Below, piece after piece: positions 9,983-18,933 of a stretch of DNA of 64,000 nt (position 1 is the first letter of the stretch; every line of letters begins with the position of its first letter). The DNA is from Actinomycetes bacterium. Lineage in GTDB: Bacteria > Actinomycetota > Thermoleophilia > Solirubrobacterales > 70-9. Position numbers and translations under genes: made by a program. The notes beneath the pieces were generated by a model, which was not told where the DNA came from, ran no database searches, and worked only from the letters and a program-made list of their open reading frames with translations. The DNA lies in assembly GCA_016861045.1 (NCBI GenBank), contig BOKP01000001.1, positions 1,057,529 to 1,121,528 on the forward strand. The letters run 5' to 3'.

Positions 9983-11793
9983 GCGAGCCGGGCGACCGCT
10001 ACGGGCACCTGCGTCCGGTCCCCTCGACGCCTCCGGCGCCCGCGGTCAGCGGCAGCGAGGCGCTCGAGCCGGAACCGGCCACGGGCGGCACCCCCGGCCT
10101 GACGCCGCCGCGGACCCGCACCCACAGCGGCCGCTTCATCACCGACGTCGCCGTCGAGCTCGGGTATCTGACCCGCGAGCGGGTCGATCAGGCGATCGAC
10201 GAGGCGCGCGTCGCCGGGCGCTCGCCGGAGGCGCTGATGGTCGACCAGGGCGTCCTCAGCGCCGACCAGCTCTCGCGCGCGGTCGCCGAGCGCTACGGCC
10301 TCGACCACGTCGATCTCAACGTCTTCCATGTCGACATGGGCGCCGCCAACCTCGTCTCGGTGCAGACCGCGCGCCGGTTCCACGCCGTCCCGGTCAGCTA
10401 CGTCGACTCGGAGACGCTGCTGGTCGCGATGGCCGACCCGGCCAACGTCCTCGCCGTCGATGACATGAAGATGATGACCGGCCTCAACTGCCGGGTCGCG
10501 GTCGCCGCCGAGGTCGACATCGAGGGGCTGATCAGCCGCCTCAACTCGCTCGAGTCGGCGGTCTCGGAGGCGATCTCCGAGGACGAGGAGGAGGCGGCGA
10601 TCGGGGGCGCCGACGTCACCGAGCTCCGTGAGTCGGCCGACGACGCGCCGGTGATCAAGCTCGTCTACTCGATCCTCGGCCAGGCGGTGAACGAGGGCGC
10701 CTCCGACGTCCACTTCGAGATCGAGGAGAAGGACATGCGGGTCCGCTTCCGCGTCGACGGCGTCCTCACCGAGGCCGCGCGGGTGCCGCGGCGGATGGTC
10801 GCCGGCGTGATCTCCCGCGTCAAGATCATGAGCGAGCTCGACATCGCCGAGAAGCGGATCCCCCAGGACGGCCGGGTCGCGGTCAACGTCAACGACCGCC
10901 GGATCGACCTCCGCGTCGTCACCGTGCCGACCGAGCGCGGCGAGGGGGCGACGATCCGCATCCTCGACAAGACCGAAGCGCTGCGGACGCTCGACGAGCT
11001 CGGCTTCAGCGGCGACGCGCGAAGGCGCTTCACCGAGGCCTACACCCAGCCCTACGGCGCCGTCCTCGTCACCGGGCCGACCGGCTCGGGCAAGTCGACG
11101 ACGCTCTACTCGGCGCTGGCCGAGCTCAACGACGTCGACAAGAACATCATCACGATCGAGGACCCGGTCGAGTACCAGCTCCCCGGCATCAACCAGATGG
11201 GCGTCAACCGCAAGGCGGGCCTCGACTTCGCCACCGGCCTGCGCTCGATCCTCCGCGCCGACCCGGACGTGATCATGGTCGGCGAGGTCCGCGACCCGGA
11301 GACGGCGCGGATCGCGATCGAGGCGGCGCTGACGGGCCACATGGTGCTGACGACCCTGCACACCAACGACGCCCCGAGCGCGGTCACCCGGCTCGCGAAG
11401 ATGGGGATCGAGTCCTTTCTGACCGCCTCGGCGGTCGATTGCGTCGTCGCCCAGCGACTCGCCCGCACGCTCTGCACCGACTGCAAGCGCCGGACCGTGC
11501 TCGAGCAGGCGGTCCTCGAGGAGGCGGGCTTCCGGGTCGGCACCGACATCGAGGCCTGGGACCCGGTCGGCTGCGCCCGCTGCGGCGGCACCGGCTACCG
11601 TGGCCGCGCCGGCCTCTTCTCGGTGATGCGGATGTCGGAGCAGCTCAAGGACCTGACCGTCGCCGGCGCGCCCCAGGCAGAGCTCACCCGGCTCGCCCGC
11701 GAGGAGGGAATGCAGACGCTGCGCGAGGACGGCCTCGCCAAGGTCAAGGAGGGCGTCACGAGCATCGCCGAGGTCGCCCGCGTCGCCGTATAG
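9979..11793 (+). CDS. pilB: Type IV pilus assembly ATPase PilB
   Basis: 604 residues. N-terminal MshEN-type domain (about 50-190), known in the family to bind c-di-GMP in some members, then the hexameric secretion ATPase. Walker A GPTGSGKST near residue 366, Asp box TIEDPVEYQ, Walker B region GEVRDPETA near 434, His box LTTLHTNDAPSA, and a zinc tetracysteine made of CTDC (about 499) and CARC (about 532). It powers pilin polymerisation at the inner face of the membrane. An upstream in-frame extension exists inside aroE, but the ATGA overlap marks 9979 as the start. Confidence 0.96.
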   Translation: MSEPGDRYGHLRPVPSTPPAPAVSGSEALEPEPATGGTPGLTPPRTRTHSGRFITDVAVELGYLTRERVDQAIDEARVAGRSPEALMVDQGVLSADQLSRAVAERYGLDHVDLNVFHVDMGAANLVSVQTARRFHAVPVSYVDSETLLVAMADPANVLAVDDMKMMTGLNCRVAVAAEVDIEGLISRLNSLESAVSEAISEDEEEAAIGGADVTELRESADDAPVIKLVYSILGQAVNEGASDVHFEIEEKDMRVRFRVDGVLTEAARVPRRMVAGVISRVKIMSELDIAEKRIPQDGRVAVNVNDRRIDLRVVTVPTERGEGATIRILDKTEALRTLDELGFSGDARRRFTEAYTQPYGAVLVTGPTGSGKSTTLYSALAELNDVDKNIITIEDPVEYQLPGINQMGVNRKAGLDFATGLRSILRADPDVIMVGEVRDPETARIAIEAALTGHMVLTTLHTNDAPSAVTRLAKMGIESFLTASAVDCVVAQRLARTLCTDCKRRTVLEQAVLEEAGFRVGTDIEAWDPVGCARCGGTGYRGRAGLFSVMRMSEQLKDLTVAGAPQAELTRLAREEGMQTLREDGLAKVKEGVTSIAEVARVAV

Positions 11794-11796
11794 TCG

Positions 11797-11812
11797 GACT
11801 CCGTTTGGAGTC
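11797..11812 (+). terminator. Short hairpin after pilB
   Basis: GACTCC-GTTT-GGAGTC, a 6-bp perfect stem with a 4-nt loop, 3 nt after the pilB stop. There is no T-run, so it is only a weak intrinsic terminator candidate or an RNA 3' stabiliser. Confidence 0.4.
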
Positions 11813-11847
11813 GAGCTCGATGCCGATCGACAGGCGGCGCGACGTCA

Positions 11848-11915
11848 CCGGCGCCCCGCAGGGCGAAGCCCGAGGTGGCGCCGGGATCCACGCGCCGCGG
11901 TTCGCCGGTGAACCG
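11848..11915 (+). other. Structured leader before the metallo-hydrolase gene
   Basis: Nested hairpin: CCGGCGCC (11848-11855) pairs with GGCGCCGG (11877-11884) around an inner GGGC-GAA-GCCC, followed by CGGTTC (11898-11903) pairing with GAACCG (11910-11915). It ends 44 nt before the ATG at 11960. It may be a cis-regulatory RNA; I could not match it to a known riboswitch class. Confidence 0.35.
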
Positions 11916-11959
11916 GCGGGAGCGGACGCGTAGCGGAGCATTCCGCCGGAGGCATCTGC

Positions 11960-12706
11960 ATGCGGATCACCTACCTCGGGCATTCCTCGGTGATCATCGA
12001 GCTCGCCGGGCTCAAGGTGCTGACCGATCCGCTCCTGCGGCGACGGGTGCTGCATCTGCGCCGGGTCGCGCCGGACGCGACCCCCGAGCAGCTCGCCGAC
12101 ACCGATCTGATCCTCGTCTCCCATGCCCACCACGACCACCTCGACACGCGGTCGCTGAAGCTGGTCGGCGGGACGCCGCGGCTGCTCTGCCCGGCGCCCG
12201 CCCGGCGCGCGGCGGCGGCGGCGGGGCTGCGGCCGGAGGTGATGGCGGCCGGCGGCCACGCTCGCGTCGGCGAGGCCGAGGTCGAGGCCGTCCGCGCCGA
12301 CCACGACGGTCGCCGCTATCCGCACCACCGGCGCTCCGAGGCGCTCGGCTTCGTCGTGCGCGGCGCCGGCGGCTCCGTCTACTTCGCCGGCGACACCGGC
12401 TGGTTCGAGGGGATCGGCGACGTCGGCGCGGTGGACGTCGCGCTGCTGCCGGTCGCCGGCTGGGGCCCGCACCTCGGCCCCGGCCACCTCAACCCCGAGG
12501 AGGCGGCGAGCGCTGCGGCGCTGATCTCCCCGCGGGTCGCGATCCCGATCCACTGGGGCACCTATGAGCGGATCGCGATGACGGTTGTCGGGCACCGCGC
12601 GGACCCGGCCAGGCGGTTTTGCGATCAGCTCGCCGAGCTCGCCCCCGGCGTCGCCGCGGAGCTGCTCGAGCCCGGGGCATCGCTCGACGTCGCGCCGTCG
12701 GCGTAG
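11960..12706 (+). CDS. UlaG-like metallo-beta-lactamase-fold hydrolase
   Basis: 248 residues. MBL fold starting directly at the first strand (RITYLGHSSVIIE) with metal ligands in SHAHHDHLD, a third His in RADHDG, Asp in FAGDTGW and the last His in IPIHWGTYE. The short form lacking long loops groups it with the UlaG / NAPE-PLD-like branch, which hydrolyses lactones or phosphodiesters; the substrate is unknown. GGAGG lies 8 nt before ATG 11960. Its last 82 bp overlap the 3' end of the convergent holin/phosphatase gene. Confidence 0.85.
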   Translation: MRITYLGHSSVIIELAGLKVLTDPLLRRRVLHLRRVAPDATPEQLADTDLILVSHAHHDHLDTRSLKLVGGTPRLLCPAPARRAAAAAGLRPEVMAAGGHARVGEAEVEAVRADHDGRRYPHHRRSEALGFVVRGAGGSVYFAGDTGWFEGIGDVGAVDVALLPVAGWGPHLGPGHLNPEEAASAAALISPRVAIPIHWGTYERIAMTVVGHRADPARRFCDQLAELAPGVAAELLEPGASLDVAPSA

Positions 12707-14745
12707 GCGTCCTGCCCGAGGCCCGCGAGCCAGCCGCGGAAGATCCTGTGCACGGCCTCGGCGCCGACGACCTCCTCGCCGGGCCACTCGAGGTCGGCCG
12801 GCGCGAGCACGAACGGGAAGGACTGCGGGCCGCCCATGCCGCCGTGGGAGCCGACCAGCTCCTCGAACGCGGCGACCTCGGTCGGCTCGTGCCAGACGGT
12901 GCTGTTGACGACGATGTCGGGGCAGTGCGGGAAGCGGTGGGTGCGGAGCACGTGCCGGGCGGCGTTCGGCCCGAAGGGGGCGAGCGGGTCGGCCCCGAGC
13001 ACCTCGCCCCTCTCGAGCCGGTTGACGCCGCCGGCGCCGATCGCGAGCGCGCCGTTGCGCTCGGAGTCGACGAGGAGGAAGCCGACTCCGTCGTGGGCGC
13101 GGAGCTCCTCGATCAGCGTCGGGTGGAGCGCCTCGATCCGCTCCAGCGTCATCCGCCCGGGCTCGCGCGGGAAGCTGATCAGCCCGAGACAGCCCGACGC
13201 CATCACCGCGACCTCGGGCAGATCCTCGCCCGGCGTCCGCCCGGCGCCGCCGTCCCGGGCCGGGTGGGCGAGGTCGAGCTTCTCGGCGGTCGCCCCGAGC
13301 GCGCGGGTGACCGGGGTCTGATCGCGGTCGAGCTCGGTCATGCTCGCGCCCATGTAGGCGCTCGCCTCGGCGCCGTCGCCGCTCGACGCGTAGGTGCTGG
13401 CCGAGTCGCAGGCCTTGTCGACCAGCTCCTGGAGGCTGTAGCCGTAGCGCTGCAGGAACGTCGCCCCCTGCGATTGGCCGTGGTCGGCGAGGACGACGAG
13501 CCGGTACGGGCGCGGGGCTTCCGCCGCGGCCTTCGAGATCCGGGCGATCTGGCGATCGACCTTGCGCAGCACCGCGAGCGTGTCGGGGCGCTCGATGCCG
13601 GAGTGGTGGGCGACCTCGTCGTAGGCGAGGAAGGTCGTGTAGACGACCGGGCGGCCGGCGAGCAGGTCGCCGACGACGGCGGCGACCTGGAGGTCGAGCT
13701 GGATCACCGTCGCCCAGGCACGGACCAGCGCGTAGCGGCGGTCGCGATCGATCCGCGGCCGCTCGTCGCGTCGCCGCTGCGAGATCGCTGCCCAGCGCTC
13801 GCGGAAGAACTCGGCGACGACCGCGTTCAGCGTCTTCAGGGTCGCGTAGGGGCGGGCGAAGTAGGCGGCGTAGTCGCGGCCGATCGGGCGCCGCCGGGTC
13901 AGCACGGTGCTCATCGTCAGCATCGAGTGGGCGGCGTCGCCGGAGAGGATGTTGGCGCGGCTCGCGCCGTCGGCGTGCAGCAGCCCGCGGCCGTCGGAGT
14001 GCCGGCGCTCGATCTCGACAGCGTCCTTGGGGTGGTTGGTGACGATCGGCGCTCCCCGCTCCTTCTCCCACCAGCGGAAGGCGGGCATGTCGTCGTTGTC
14101 GCCGTGCAGCAGCCCGGCCTGGCAGGCGCCGGTCTGCGACGACCAGTCGGTCTCCCAGCGGTGCAGCCGATGCGAGCCGCGCTCGATCCAGGCGGCGAGC
14201 GTGGGCGCGTTCTCGGCCGCGATCGCCCGCTCCAGGACCTCGTGCGCGAGGCCGTCGATCTCGAGGAAGAGGACGCCGGGGACGTTGGTCCGGTTGACGG
14301 TCTCCCGCCCCCGCGACTGGACCCGGACGACGTTGCGGTACCAGCTCTCGTCGTCGTCGATCGCCAGCAGCGCCGAGGTCGCCGAGGTCGAGAGCGTGAG
14401 GGCGAGCGTGACCACGATCGCCTCGGCGAGCCCCCTGATCTCGGCGCCGGGCACGAGGTCGATCGCGAAGGCGACGAGGATCGCGTTGACGACGACCGCG
14501 GCGAGCCCGAGCGTGAGCACGCTCAGGGGGAGCGTCAGCCGCGCCAGGGTGGGGAAGACGAGCGCGTTGAGGACGCCGATCAGAAGCGAGGCGCCGATCG
14601 CGGCGCCGGCGCCGTCGAGGGTGAAGCGGTCGAGCAGCGAAGCGAGGACGAGCAGGACGACGGCGTCGACCGCGACCACGACGATCAGGCGCCGGAACGC
14701 CAGAAGCGGGTCCGAGAAGGCGTCCGATGCGTGCTTAGGATCCAT
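12625..14745 (-). CDS. Four-helix phage-holin-like membrane domain fused to an alkaline-phosphatase-superfamily domain
   Basis: 706 residues. Residues 1-130 carry four membrane helices of the actinobacterial holin-superfamily-IV type (RRLIVVVAVDAVVLLVLASLL and three more). The rest is an extracytoplasmic phosphodiesterase of the alkaline phosphatase superfamily: metal Asp in FLEIDGL, nucleophile Thr in SSQTGACQAG, YDEVAHHSG and ADHGQSQG ligand motifs. The substrate may be a surface nucleotide, lipid or glycan phosphodiester; this is not determinable here. ATG at 14745 is preferred to TTG at 14757. It diverges from the AI-2E-type permease with only 4 bp between the two ATGs, and converges with the metallo-hydrolase with an 82-bp overlap. 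Confidence 0.85.
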   Translation of the reverse strand: MDPKHASDAFSDPLLAFRRLIVVVAVDAVVLLVLASLLDRFTLDGAGAAIGASLLIGVLNALVFPTLARLTLPLSVLTLGLAAVVVNAILVAFAIDLVPGAEIRGLAEAIVVTLALTLSTSATSALLAIDDDESWYRNVVRVQSRGRETVNRTNVPGVLFLEIDGLAHEVLERAIAAENAPTLAAWIERGSHRLHRWETDWSSQTGACQAGLLHGDNDDMPAFRWWEKERGAPIVTNHPKDAVEIERRHSDGRGLLHADGASRANILSGDAAHSMLTMSTVLTRRRPIGRDYAAYFARPYATLKTLNAVVAEFFRERWAAISQRRRDERPRIDRDRRYALVRAWATVIQLDLQVAAVVGDLLAGRPVVYTTFLAYDEVAHHSGIERPDTLAVLRKVDRQIARISKAAAEAPRPYRLVVLADHGQSQGATFLQRYGYSLQELVDKACDSASTYASSGDGAEASAYMGASMTELDRDQTPVTRALGATAEKLDLAHPARDGGAGRTPGEDLPEVAVMASGCLGLISFPREPGRMTLERIEALHPTLIEELRAHDGVGFLLVDSERNGALAIGAGGVNRLERGEVLGADPLAPFGPNAARHVLRTHRFPHCPDIVVNSTVWHEPTEVAAFEELVGSHGGMGGPQSFPFVLAPADLEWPGEEVVGAEAVHRIFRGWLAGLGQDAYADGATSSDAPGSSSSAATPGASSAS
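14736..14741 (+). promoter_or_regulatory. -10 TAGGAT inside the divergent gene
   Basis: TAGGAT is 8 nt before ATG 14750 and lies within codons 2-4 of the divergent gene, so the permease promoter overlaps the neighbour's coding start. Confidence 0.5.
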
Positions 14746-14749
14746 CCGG

Positions 14750-15943
14750 ATGGCCAATGATTCCCGATCTCTCGGCGGGGAGGATCAGCCGGCCGGTCCC
14801 GACGCCGCCATCGTTGCCGTCCAGCAGCACGAGCCGACCCTGCGCGGGATCATCCGCGTCGTCGCGACCGTCGTCGCCAGCGCCGTCGCCCTCTACCTCG
14901 TCTACCTGCTGCGAACGCCGATCGCCTGGCTCTGCATCGCCACCTTCATCGCCGTCGCGGTGGCGGCCCCGGTGGGGATGCTGGAGCGGCGGATGCCGCG
15001 GGGGCTCGCGATCGCGCTCGTCTACCTGATCCTGATCCTGATTCCGATCGGCATCGGGCTGATCCTCGTCCCGCCCGCGGTCACCGCCGGCAGCGACCTC
15101 GTCAACGACCTGCCCGGATACGTCAGCGACCTCAACGAGACGGTCCAGGAGAACGAGACGCTGCGGGGGCTGAACGAGGACTACGACCTCGTCGGCAAGC
15201 TCGAGGACGTCGCCAACGACGCCGCCGGATCGCTCGACGACGTCGCGGCGACGCTGGCGGACATCGGCGCCGGGTTGATCGGCTCGCTGTTCGCGCTGTT
15301 CACGATCATCGTGATGAGCATCTTCATGGTCTCGCGCGGGCACCAGTGGATCCGGGCGATCCTGGCGACCCGCCGGCCGCACGAGGCGGAGGCGATCGAC
15401 GGGGCGCTCGGGCGGATGGCGATCGCGGTCTCGAGCTACGTCGGCGGCGCGCTCGCCCAGGCGGTCATCGCCGCGGTCGTCGCCTTCATCGTGCTCACCA
15501 TCCTCGGCGTGCCGGCGCCGCTCGCGCTCGCGGTGATAATCGGCATCCTCGATCTGATCCCGCTGGTCGGGGCGACGCTCGGCGCCTTCCTCGTCGCGCT
15601 CGTCACCCTCTTCAACGACTTCCCGACCGACACGATCGTCTGGGTCGTCTTCGCGATCGCCTACCAGCAGTTCGAGAACTACGTCGTCCAGCCGCGGATC
15701 CAGAGCCGGGCGGTCAAGCTCGACCCGTTCGTGATCGTGGTCGCGGCGATCTTCGGCGGGACGCTGCTCGGCATCGTCGGCGCCCTGCTCGCGATCCCGG
15801 TCGCCGCTGCCGGCCAGATCGGGGTCCGCGAGTTCATGCTCTACCGCCGCGCCGGGTCCGGCCGGGCGGGCGGCGATCGCGCCGGGGGCCTTTCGTCCGA
15901 GGGCGCGGGCGGCGGCCGCGCGGAGGGCCCGGCCGCGACGTAG
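14750..15943 (+). CDS. AI-2E family transporter (TqsA/YdiK-like permease)
   Basis: 397 residues with the family layout: two N-terminal helices (about 30-50 and 52-70), a third helix (VYLILILIPIGIGLILV), a soluble segment (about 115-180, VNDLPGYVSDLNETV), then five C-terminal helices. The C-terminal half shows the conserved GVPAPLALAVIIGILDLIPLVG and NYVVQPRI motifs. Family members export small molecules or act as Na+/H+ antiporters; being in this family does not prove AI-2 transport. The long upstream frame is antisense to the neighbouring gene, so 14750 is the start. Confidence 0.9.
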   Translation: MANDSRSLGGEDQPAGPDAAIVAVQQHEPTLRGIIRVVATVVASAVALYLVYLLRTPIAWLCIATFIAVAVAAPVGMLERRMPRGLAIALVYLILILIPIGIGLILVPPAVTAGSDLVNDLPGYVSDLNETVQENETLRGLNEDYDLVGKLEDVANDAAGSLDDVAATLADIGAGLIGSLFALFTIIVMSIFMVSRGHQWIRAILATRRPHEAEAIDGALGRMAIAVSSYVGGALAQAVIAAVVAFIVLTILGVPAPLALAVIIGILDLIPLVGATLGAFLVALVTLFNDFPTDTIVWVVFAIAYQQFENYVVQPRIQSRAVKLDPFVIVVAAIFGGTLLGIVGALLAIPVAAAGQIGVREFMLYRRAGSGRAGGDRAGGLSSEGAGGGRAEGPAAT

Positions 15944-16028
15944 GCGGGTCCCGGGCCCCGGCGCGATCGGCCCTGCGCCGGGCGCTCGCCGCTCAAGCGA
16001 ACCGGGCCCCGTGACGACATAGAGCGGG

Positions 16029-17159
16029 ATGAGTGACTTCGACTTCGCCGAGGTGCTCACGCGGATGGTCGACATGAACGCCTCCGACGTGCACCTGACT
16101 GCGGGCTTCCATCCCGCGGTCCGCGTCCGCGGCCAGATCGCCGCGCTCGATGACCTGCCCGTCCTCACCCCGCAGGAGACCCGCGAGATCGTCTACTCGA
16201 TCCTCAACGACGACCAGCGCAAGCGCTTCGAGAACCACCTCCAGCTCGACTTCGCCTACGCGATCCCCAGCGTCGCCCGCTTCCGCGTCAACTGCTACTT
16301 CCAGCGGGGCGCGGTCAGCGCCGCCTTCCGCCACATCCCCCAGCAGATCAAGACGCTGCCCGAGCTCGGCCTGCCGGCCGTGCTCGAGGACTTCACCCGC
16401 AAGCCGCGCGGCTTCGTCCTCGTCACCGGCCCGACCGGCTCCGGCAAGACGACGTCGCTGGCGGCGATGCTCGACCTGATCAACCGCGAGCGCGAGGAGC
16501 ACATCCTCACGATCGAGGACCCGATCGAGTTCCTGCACCCGCACCGCAGGTGCATCATCAACCAGCGCGAGATCGGCAGCGACGCCGAGGATTTCTCGCT
16601 GGCGCTGAAGGCGGCGCTGCGGCAGGACCCCGACGTGATCCTGGTCGGCGAGATGCGCGACACCGAGACGATCGCGACGGCGCTGACCGCGGCCGAGACC
16701 GGCCACCTCGTGTTCGCGACCCTGCACACCCAGTCGACCTCGCAGACCGTCGACCGGATCATCGACGTCTTCCCGGCCGAGCAGCAGCACCAGGTGCGGA
16801 TGCAGCTGTCGATCGCGCTGCAGGGGATCGTCACCCAGCAGCTCCTGCCGACCGCCGACGGCTCCGGCCGGATCTGCGCCTGCGAGGTGCTGGTCCCGAC
16901 CCCGGCGGTGCGGAACCTGATCCGCGAGGGCAAGACGCACCAGATCTACTCGGCGATCCAGACCTCGGGCGCGACCGGGATGCAGACGATGGACGCCCAC
17001 CTCGCCCAGCTCGTCCGCCAGGGGCAGATCACCGGCCAGCTCGCGATGCAGCGGGCGGCGGTCCCGGAGGAGCTCCGCCGCCTGCTCGGCGGGGCCGTCG
17101 CCGGCAACGGGGGCCCGCAGTACGAGGGCGCCGCCGCCTCGCTCGGGGCGACGGCATGA
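16029..17159 (+). CDS. pilT: Type IV pilus retraction ATPase PilT
   Basis: 376 residues. Walker A GPTGSGKTT near residue 133, Asp box TIEDPIEFLH, Walker B region GEMRDTETI, His box FATLHTQST, and the retraction-specific AVRNLIREGKTHQI close to the AIRNLIRE signature that separates PilT from PilB. It depolymerises the pilus, so the locus encodes retractable pili (twitching, DNA uptake). GAGCGGG before the ATG is a weak RBS. pilC follows after 25 bp. Confidence 0.95.
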   Translation: MSDFDFAEVLTRMVDMNASDVHLTAGFHPAVRVRGQIAALDDLPVLTPQETREIVYSILNDDQRKRFENHLQLDFAYAIPSVARFRVNCYFQRGAVSAAFRHIPQQIKTLPELGLPAVLEDFTRKPRGFVLVTGPTGSGKTTSLAAMLDLINREREEHILTIEDPIEFLHPHRRCIINQREIGSDAEDFSLALKAALRQDPDVILVGEMRDTETIATALTAAETGHLVFATLHTQSTSQTVDRIIDVFPAEQQHQVRMQLSIALQGIVTQQLLPTADGSGRICACEVLVPTPAVRNLIREGKTHQIYSAIQTSGATGMQTMDAHLAQLVRQGQITGQLAMQRAAVPEELRRLLGGAVAGNGGPQYEGAAASLGATA

Positions 17160-17184
17160 CGGGGCCGGGGAGGAGGCCGCGGCG

Positions 17185-18417
17185 GTGAGCACCTACGCGT
17201 TCCGGGCGATCGACGTCGCCGGCACCCCCTCGCGGGGCGAGCTCGAGGCCGAGTCGAAGTCCCAGGTCACCGACCAGCTTCGCCAGCGCGGCCTGATCGT
17301 CCTCGACGTCTCCGAGAAGCGCGAGGCGATGCGGCTCGACGGCTTCCTCGATCGCTTCCAGAAGACCAGCATGCGTGACCTCGCCGTGTTCTCGCGGCAG
17401 TTCGCAACGCTGATCGGCTCCGGGATGCCGATGCTGCGCTCCCTCTACACGCTCGAGGACCAGACCGAGGACGACAAGATCACGGCGGCGATCGTCGACC
17501 TCCACAAGGACGTCGAGGCGGGCAGCTCCGTCGCCGACGCGATGGAGCGCAACCCGATGATCTTCGACCCCCTCTACCGCTCGATGGTCCGGGCTGGGGA
17601 AGGGTCGGGCCGGCTCGAGCAGGCGCTCGACATGGTCGCCGTCCAGCTCGAGAAGCTCGACGCCCTGAGGCGCCAGGTGCGGTCGGCGATGATGTACCCG
17701 ATGCTCGTCTTCACGTTCGCGATCATCGTGATGGCGATCGTCGTCGCGTTCATCGTCCCGGTCTTCACGGGGATCTTCGAGGACCTCGCCAGGGACTCGG
17801 GCGGCAGCGCCGACCTGCCGCTGATGACCCAGATCACGGTCGCCGTCTCCGACGCGCTGACCGGGGCCTGGTTCATCATTCTGCCGGTCATCGGCGGGCT
17901 GATCTTCGCCTTCGTGCAGTGGAAGAAGACCGAGCGCGGACGGCGGCAGTGGGACGCGATGAAGCTACGGCTGCCGGCGAAGATCGGCGACGTCGTCCAG
18001 AAGGTCGCGATCGCGCGCTGGTCGCGGGTGTTCGCGGGCACCGTCTCCGCCGGCGTCCCGATCCTCCAGGCGATCAAGATCGCCGGCGAGACCTCCGGCA
18101 ACGCGATCGTCGCCGACGCGATGGAGGACGTCTACAACTCGGTCCGCCAGGGCGGCACCATCGCCGCCCCCCTCGGTCGCTCGGCCGTCTTCCCGACGAT
18201 GGTCACCCACATGGTCTCGGTCGGAGAGGAGACCGGCCAGCTCGAGCAGATGCTCGACAAGATCGCCGACTTCTACGAGGCCGAGGTCGACGCCAAGATC
18301 AAGGCCCTCACCTCCCTGATCGAGCCCCTGATGATCATCTTCGTCGGCGTCGTCGTCGGCTTCATCGTGATCTCGATGTACCTGCCGATCTTCAGCCTCT
18401 ACGACAAGATCAGGTAG
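17185..18417 (+). CDS. pilC: Type IV pilus inner-membrane platform protein PilC
   Basis: 410 residues with the N-terminal YAFRAIDVAGTPSRGELEA extension and two GspF domains (about 70-190 and 270-400), each with the FSRQFATLIGSGMPML / WSRVFAGTVSAGVPIL repeat. Three membrane segments are visible: MLVFTFAIIVMAIVVAFIVPV, WFIILPVIGGLIFAFV and the C-terminal LMIIFVGVVVGFIVISMYLPI. It links the PilB/PilT motors to the pilin base. GTG start supported by a GGGGAGGAGG Shine-Dalgarno about 10 nt upstream. Confidence 0.95.
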   Translation: MSTYAFRAIDVAGTPSRGELEAESKSQVTDQLRQRGLIVLDVSEKREAMRLDGFLDRFQKTSMRDLAVFSRQFATLIGSGMPMLRSLYTLEDQTEDDKITAAIVDLHKDVEAGSSVADAMERNPMIFDPLYRSMVRAGEGSGRLEQALDMVAVQLEKLDALRRQVRSAMMYPMLVFTFAIIVMAIVVAFIVPVFTGIFEDLARDSGGSADLPLMTQITVAVSDALTGAWFIILPVIGGLIFAFVQWKKTERGRRQWDAMKLRLPAKIGDVVQKVAIARWSRVFAGTVSAGVPILQAIKIAGETSGNAIVADAMEDVYNSVRQGGTIAAPLGRSAVFPTMVTHMVSVGEETGQLEQMLDKIADFYEAEVDAKIKALTSLIEPLMIIFVGVVVGFIVISMYLPIFSLYDKIR

Positions 18418-18458
18418 CGGGCTGCGTGCGGACCTCACCCGTCGTCTCGGGCTCCCAT

Positions 18459-18488
18459 TGGCGACGGGCGGTGCGGATCGGATAGCCT
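18459..18488 (+). promoter_or_regulatory. Promoter of the small lipoprotein gene
   Basis: TTGGCG (18459-18464), 18-nt spacer, TAGCCT (18483-18488). It leaves a leader of about 37 nt containing the tetraloop hairpin GCCG-CCTT-CGGC and a GAGG Shine-Dalgarno. Confidence 0.5.
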
Positions 18489-18531
18489 GCCGCCTTCGGC
18501 TGCCCATGCCTGAACGACCGTGAGGAGCGAG

Positions 18532-18933
18532 ATGCGCATGGAGGCAGGGATCATGATCGTCATCGGCCTGCTGGCCTTCGGTGGCATCGCCGCCGCCGGT
18601 TGCGGCGGCGATGACTCAACGAGCCACACGACGTTGTCGGCCGAGGACACCGATGCCACGACGACCACCGAGGGCGCCGACACCACGGTGACGTCGACCG
18701 AGGGCGATGCCGGCGAGGGCGCCTCGCCGGAGGCGGTCTACGAGGCGTGCACCGGTGCGATCTCCGGTACGCCCGCGGAGGCGGCGGGCGAGGCGGCGTG
18801 CGGGCAGGCCCGCGACGCGTTCCAGAAGTGCATCGACACGGCGGCGACGCTCGACGGGGACGCCAAGGATCAGGCCCTGCAGGCCTGCCACGACGCCGCC
18901 GATCAGGCGATCGCGCAGCTCAGCGGGCAGTAG
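18532..18933 (+). CDS. Small four-cysteine lipoprotein, unknown function
   Basis: 133 residues. Signal peptide (MIVIGLLAFGGIAAAGC) with a lipobox ending AAGC, then a Thr/Glu/Asp-rich linker to about residue 65, and a helical C-terminal domain of about 70 residues. Four cysteines spaced CTGA, CGQA, CIDT and CHDA suggest two disulfides clamping helices outside the cell. No family recognised. GAGG 7 nt before ATG 18532 decides this start over the GTG 12 bp upstream. Confidence 0.75.
   Translation: MRMEAGIMIVIGLLAFGGIAAAGCGGDDSTSHTTLSAEDTDATTTTEGADTTVTSTEGDAGEGASPEAVYEACTGAISGTPAEAAGEAACGQARDAFQKCIDTAATLDGDAKDQALQACHDAADQAIAQLSGQ

Noticed and set aside
11848-11915. c-di-GMP-I (GEMM) riboswitch
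   Set aside because: It contains GCAGGGCGAAGCC, which recalls GEMM pieces, but the invariant GCACAGGGCAAACC and the second conserved strand are missing.
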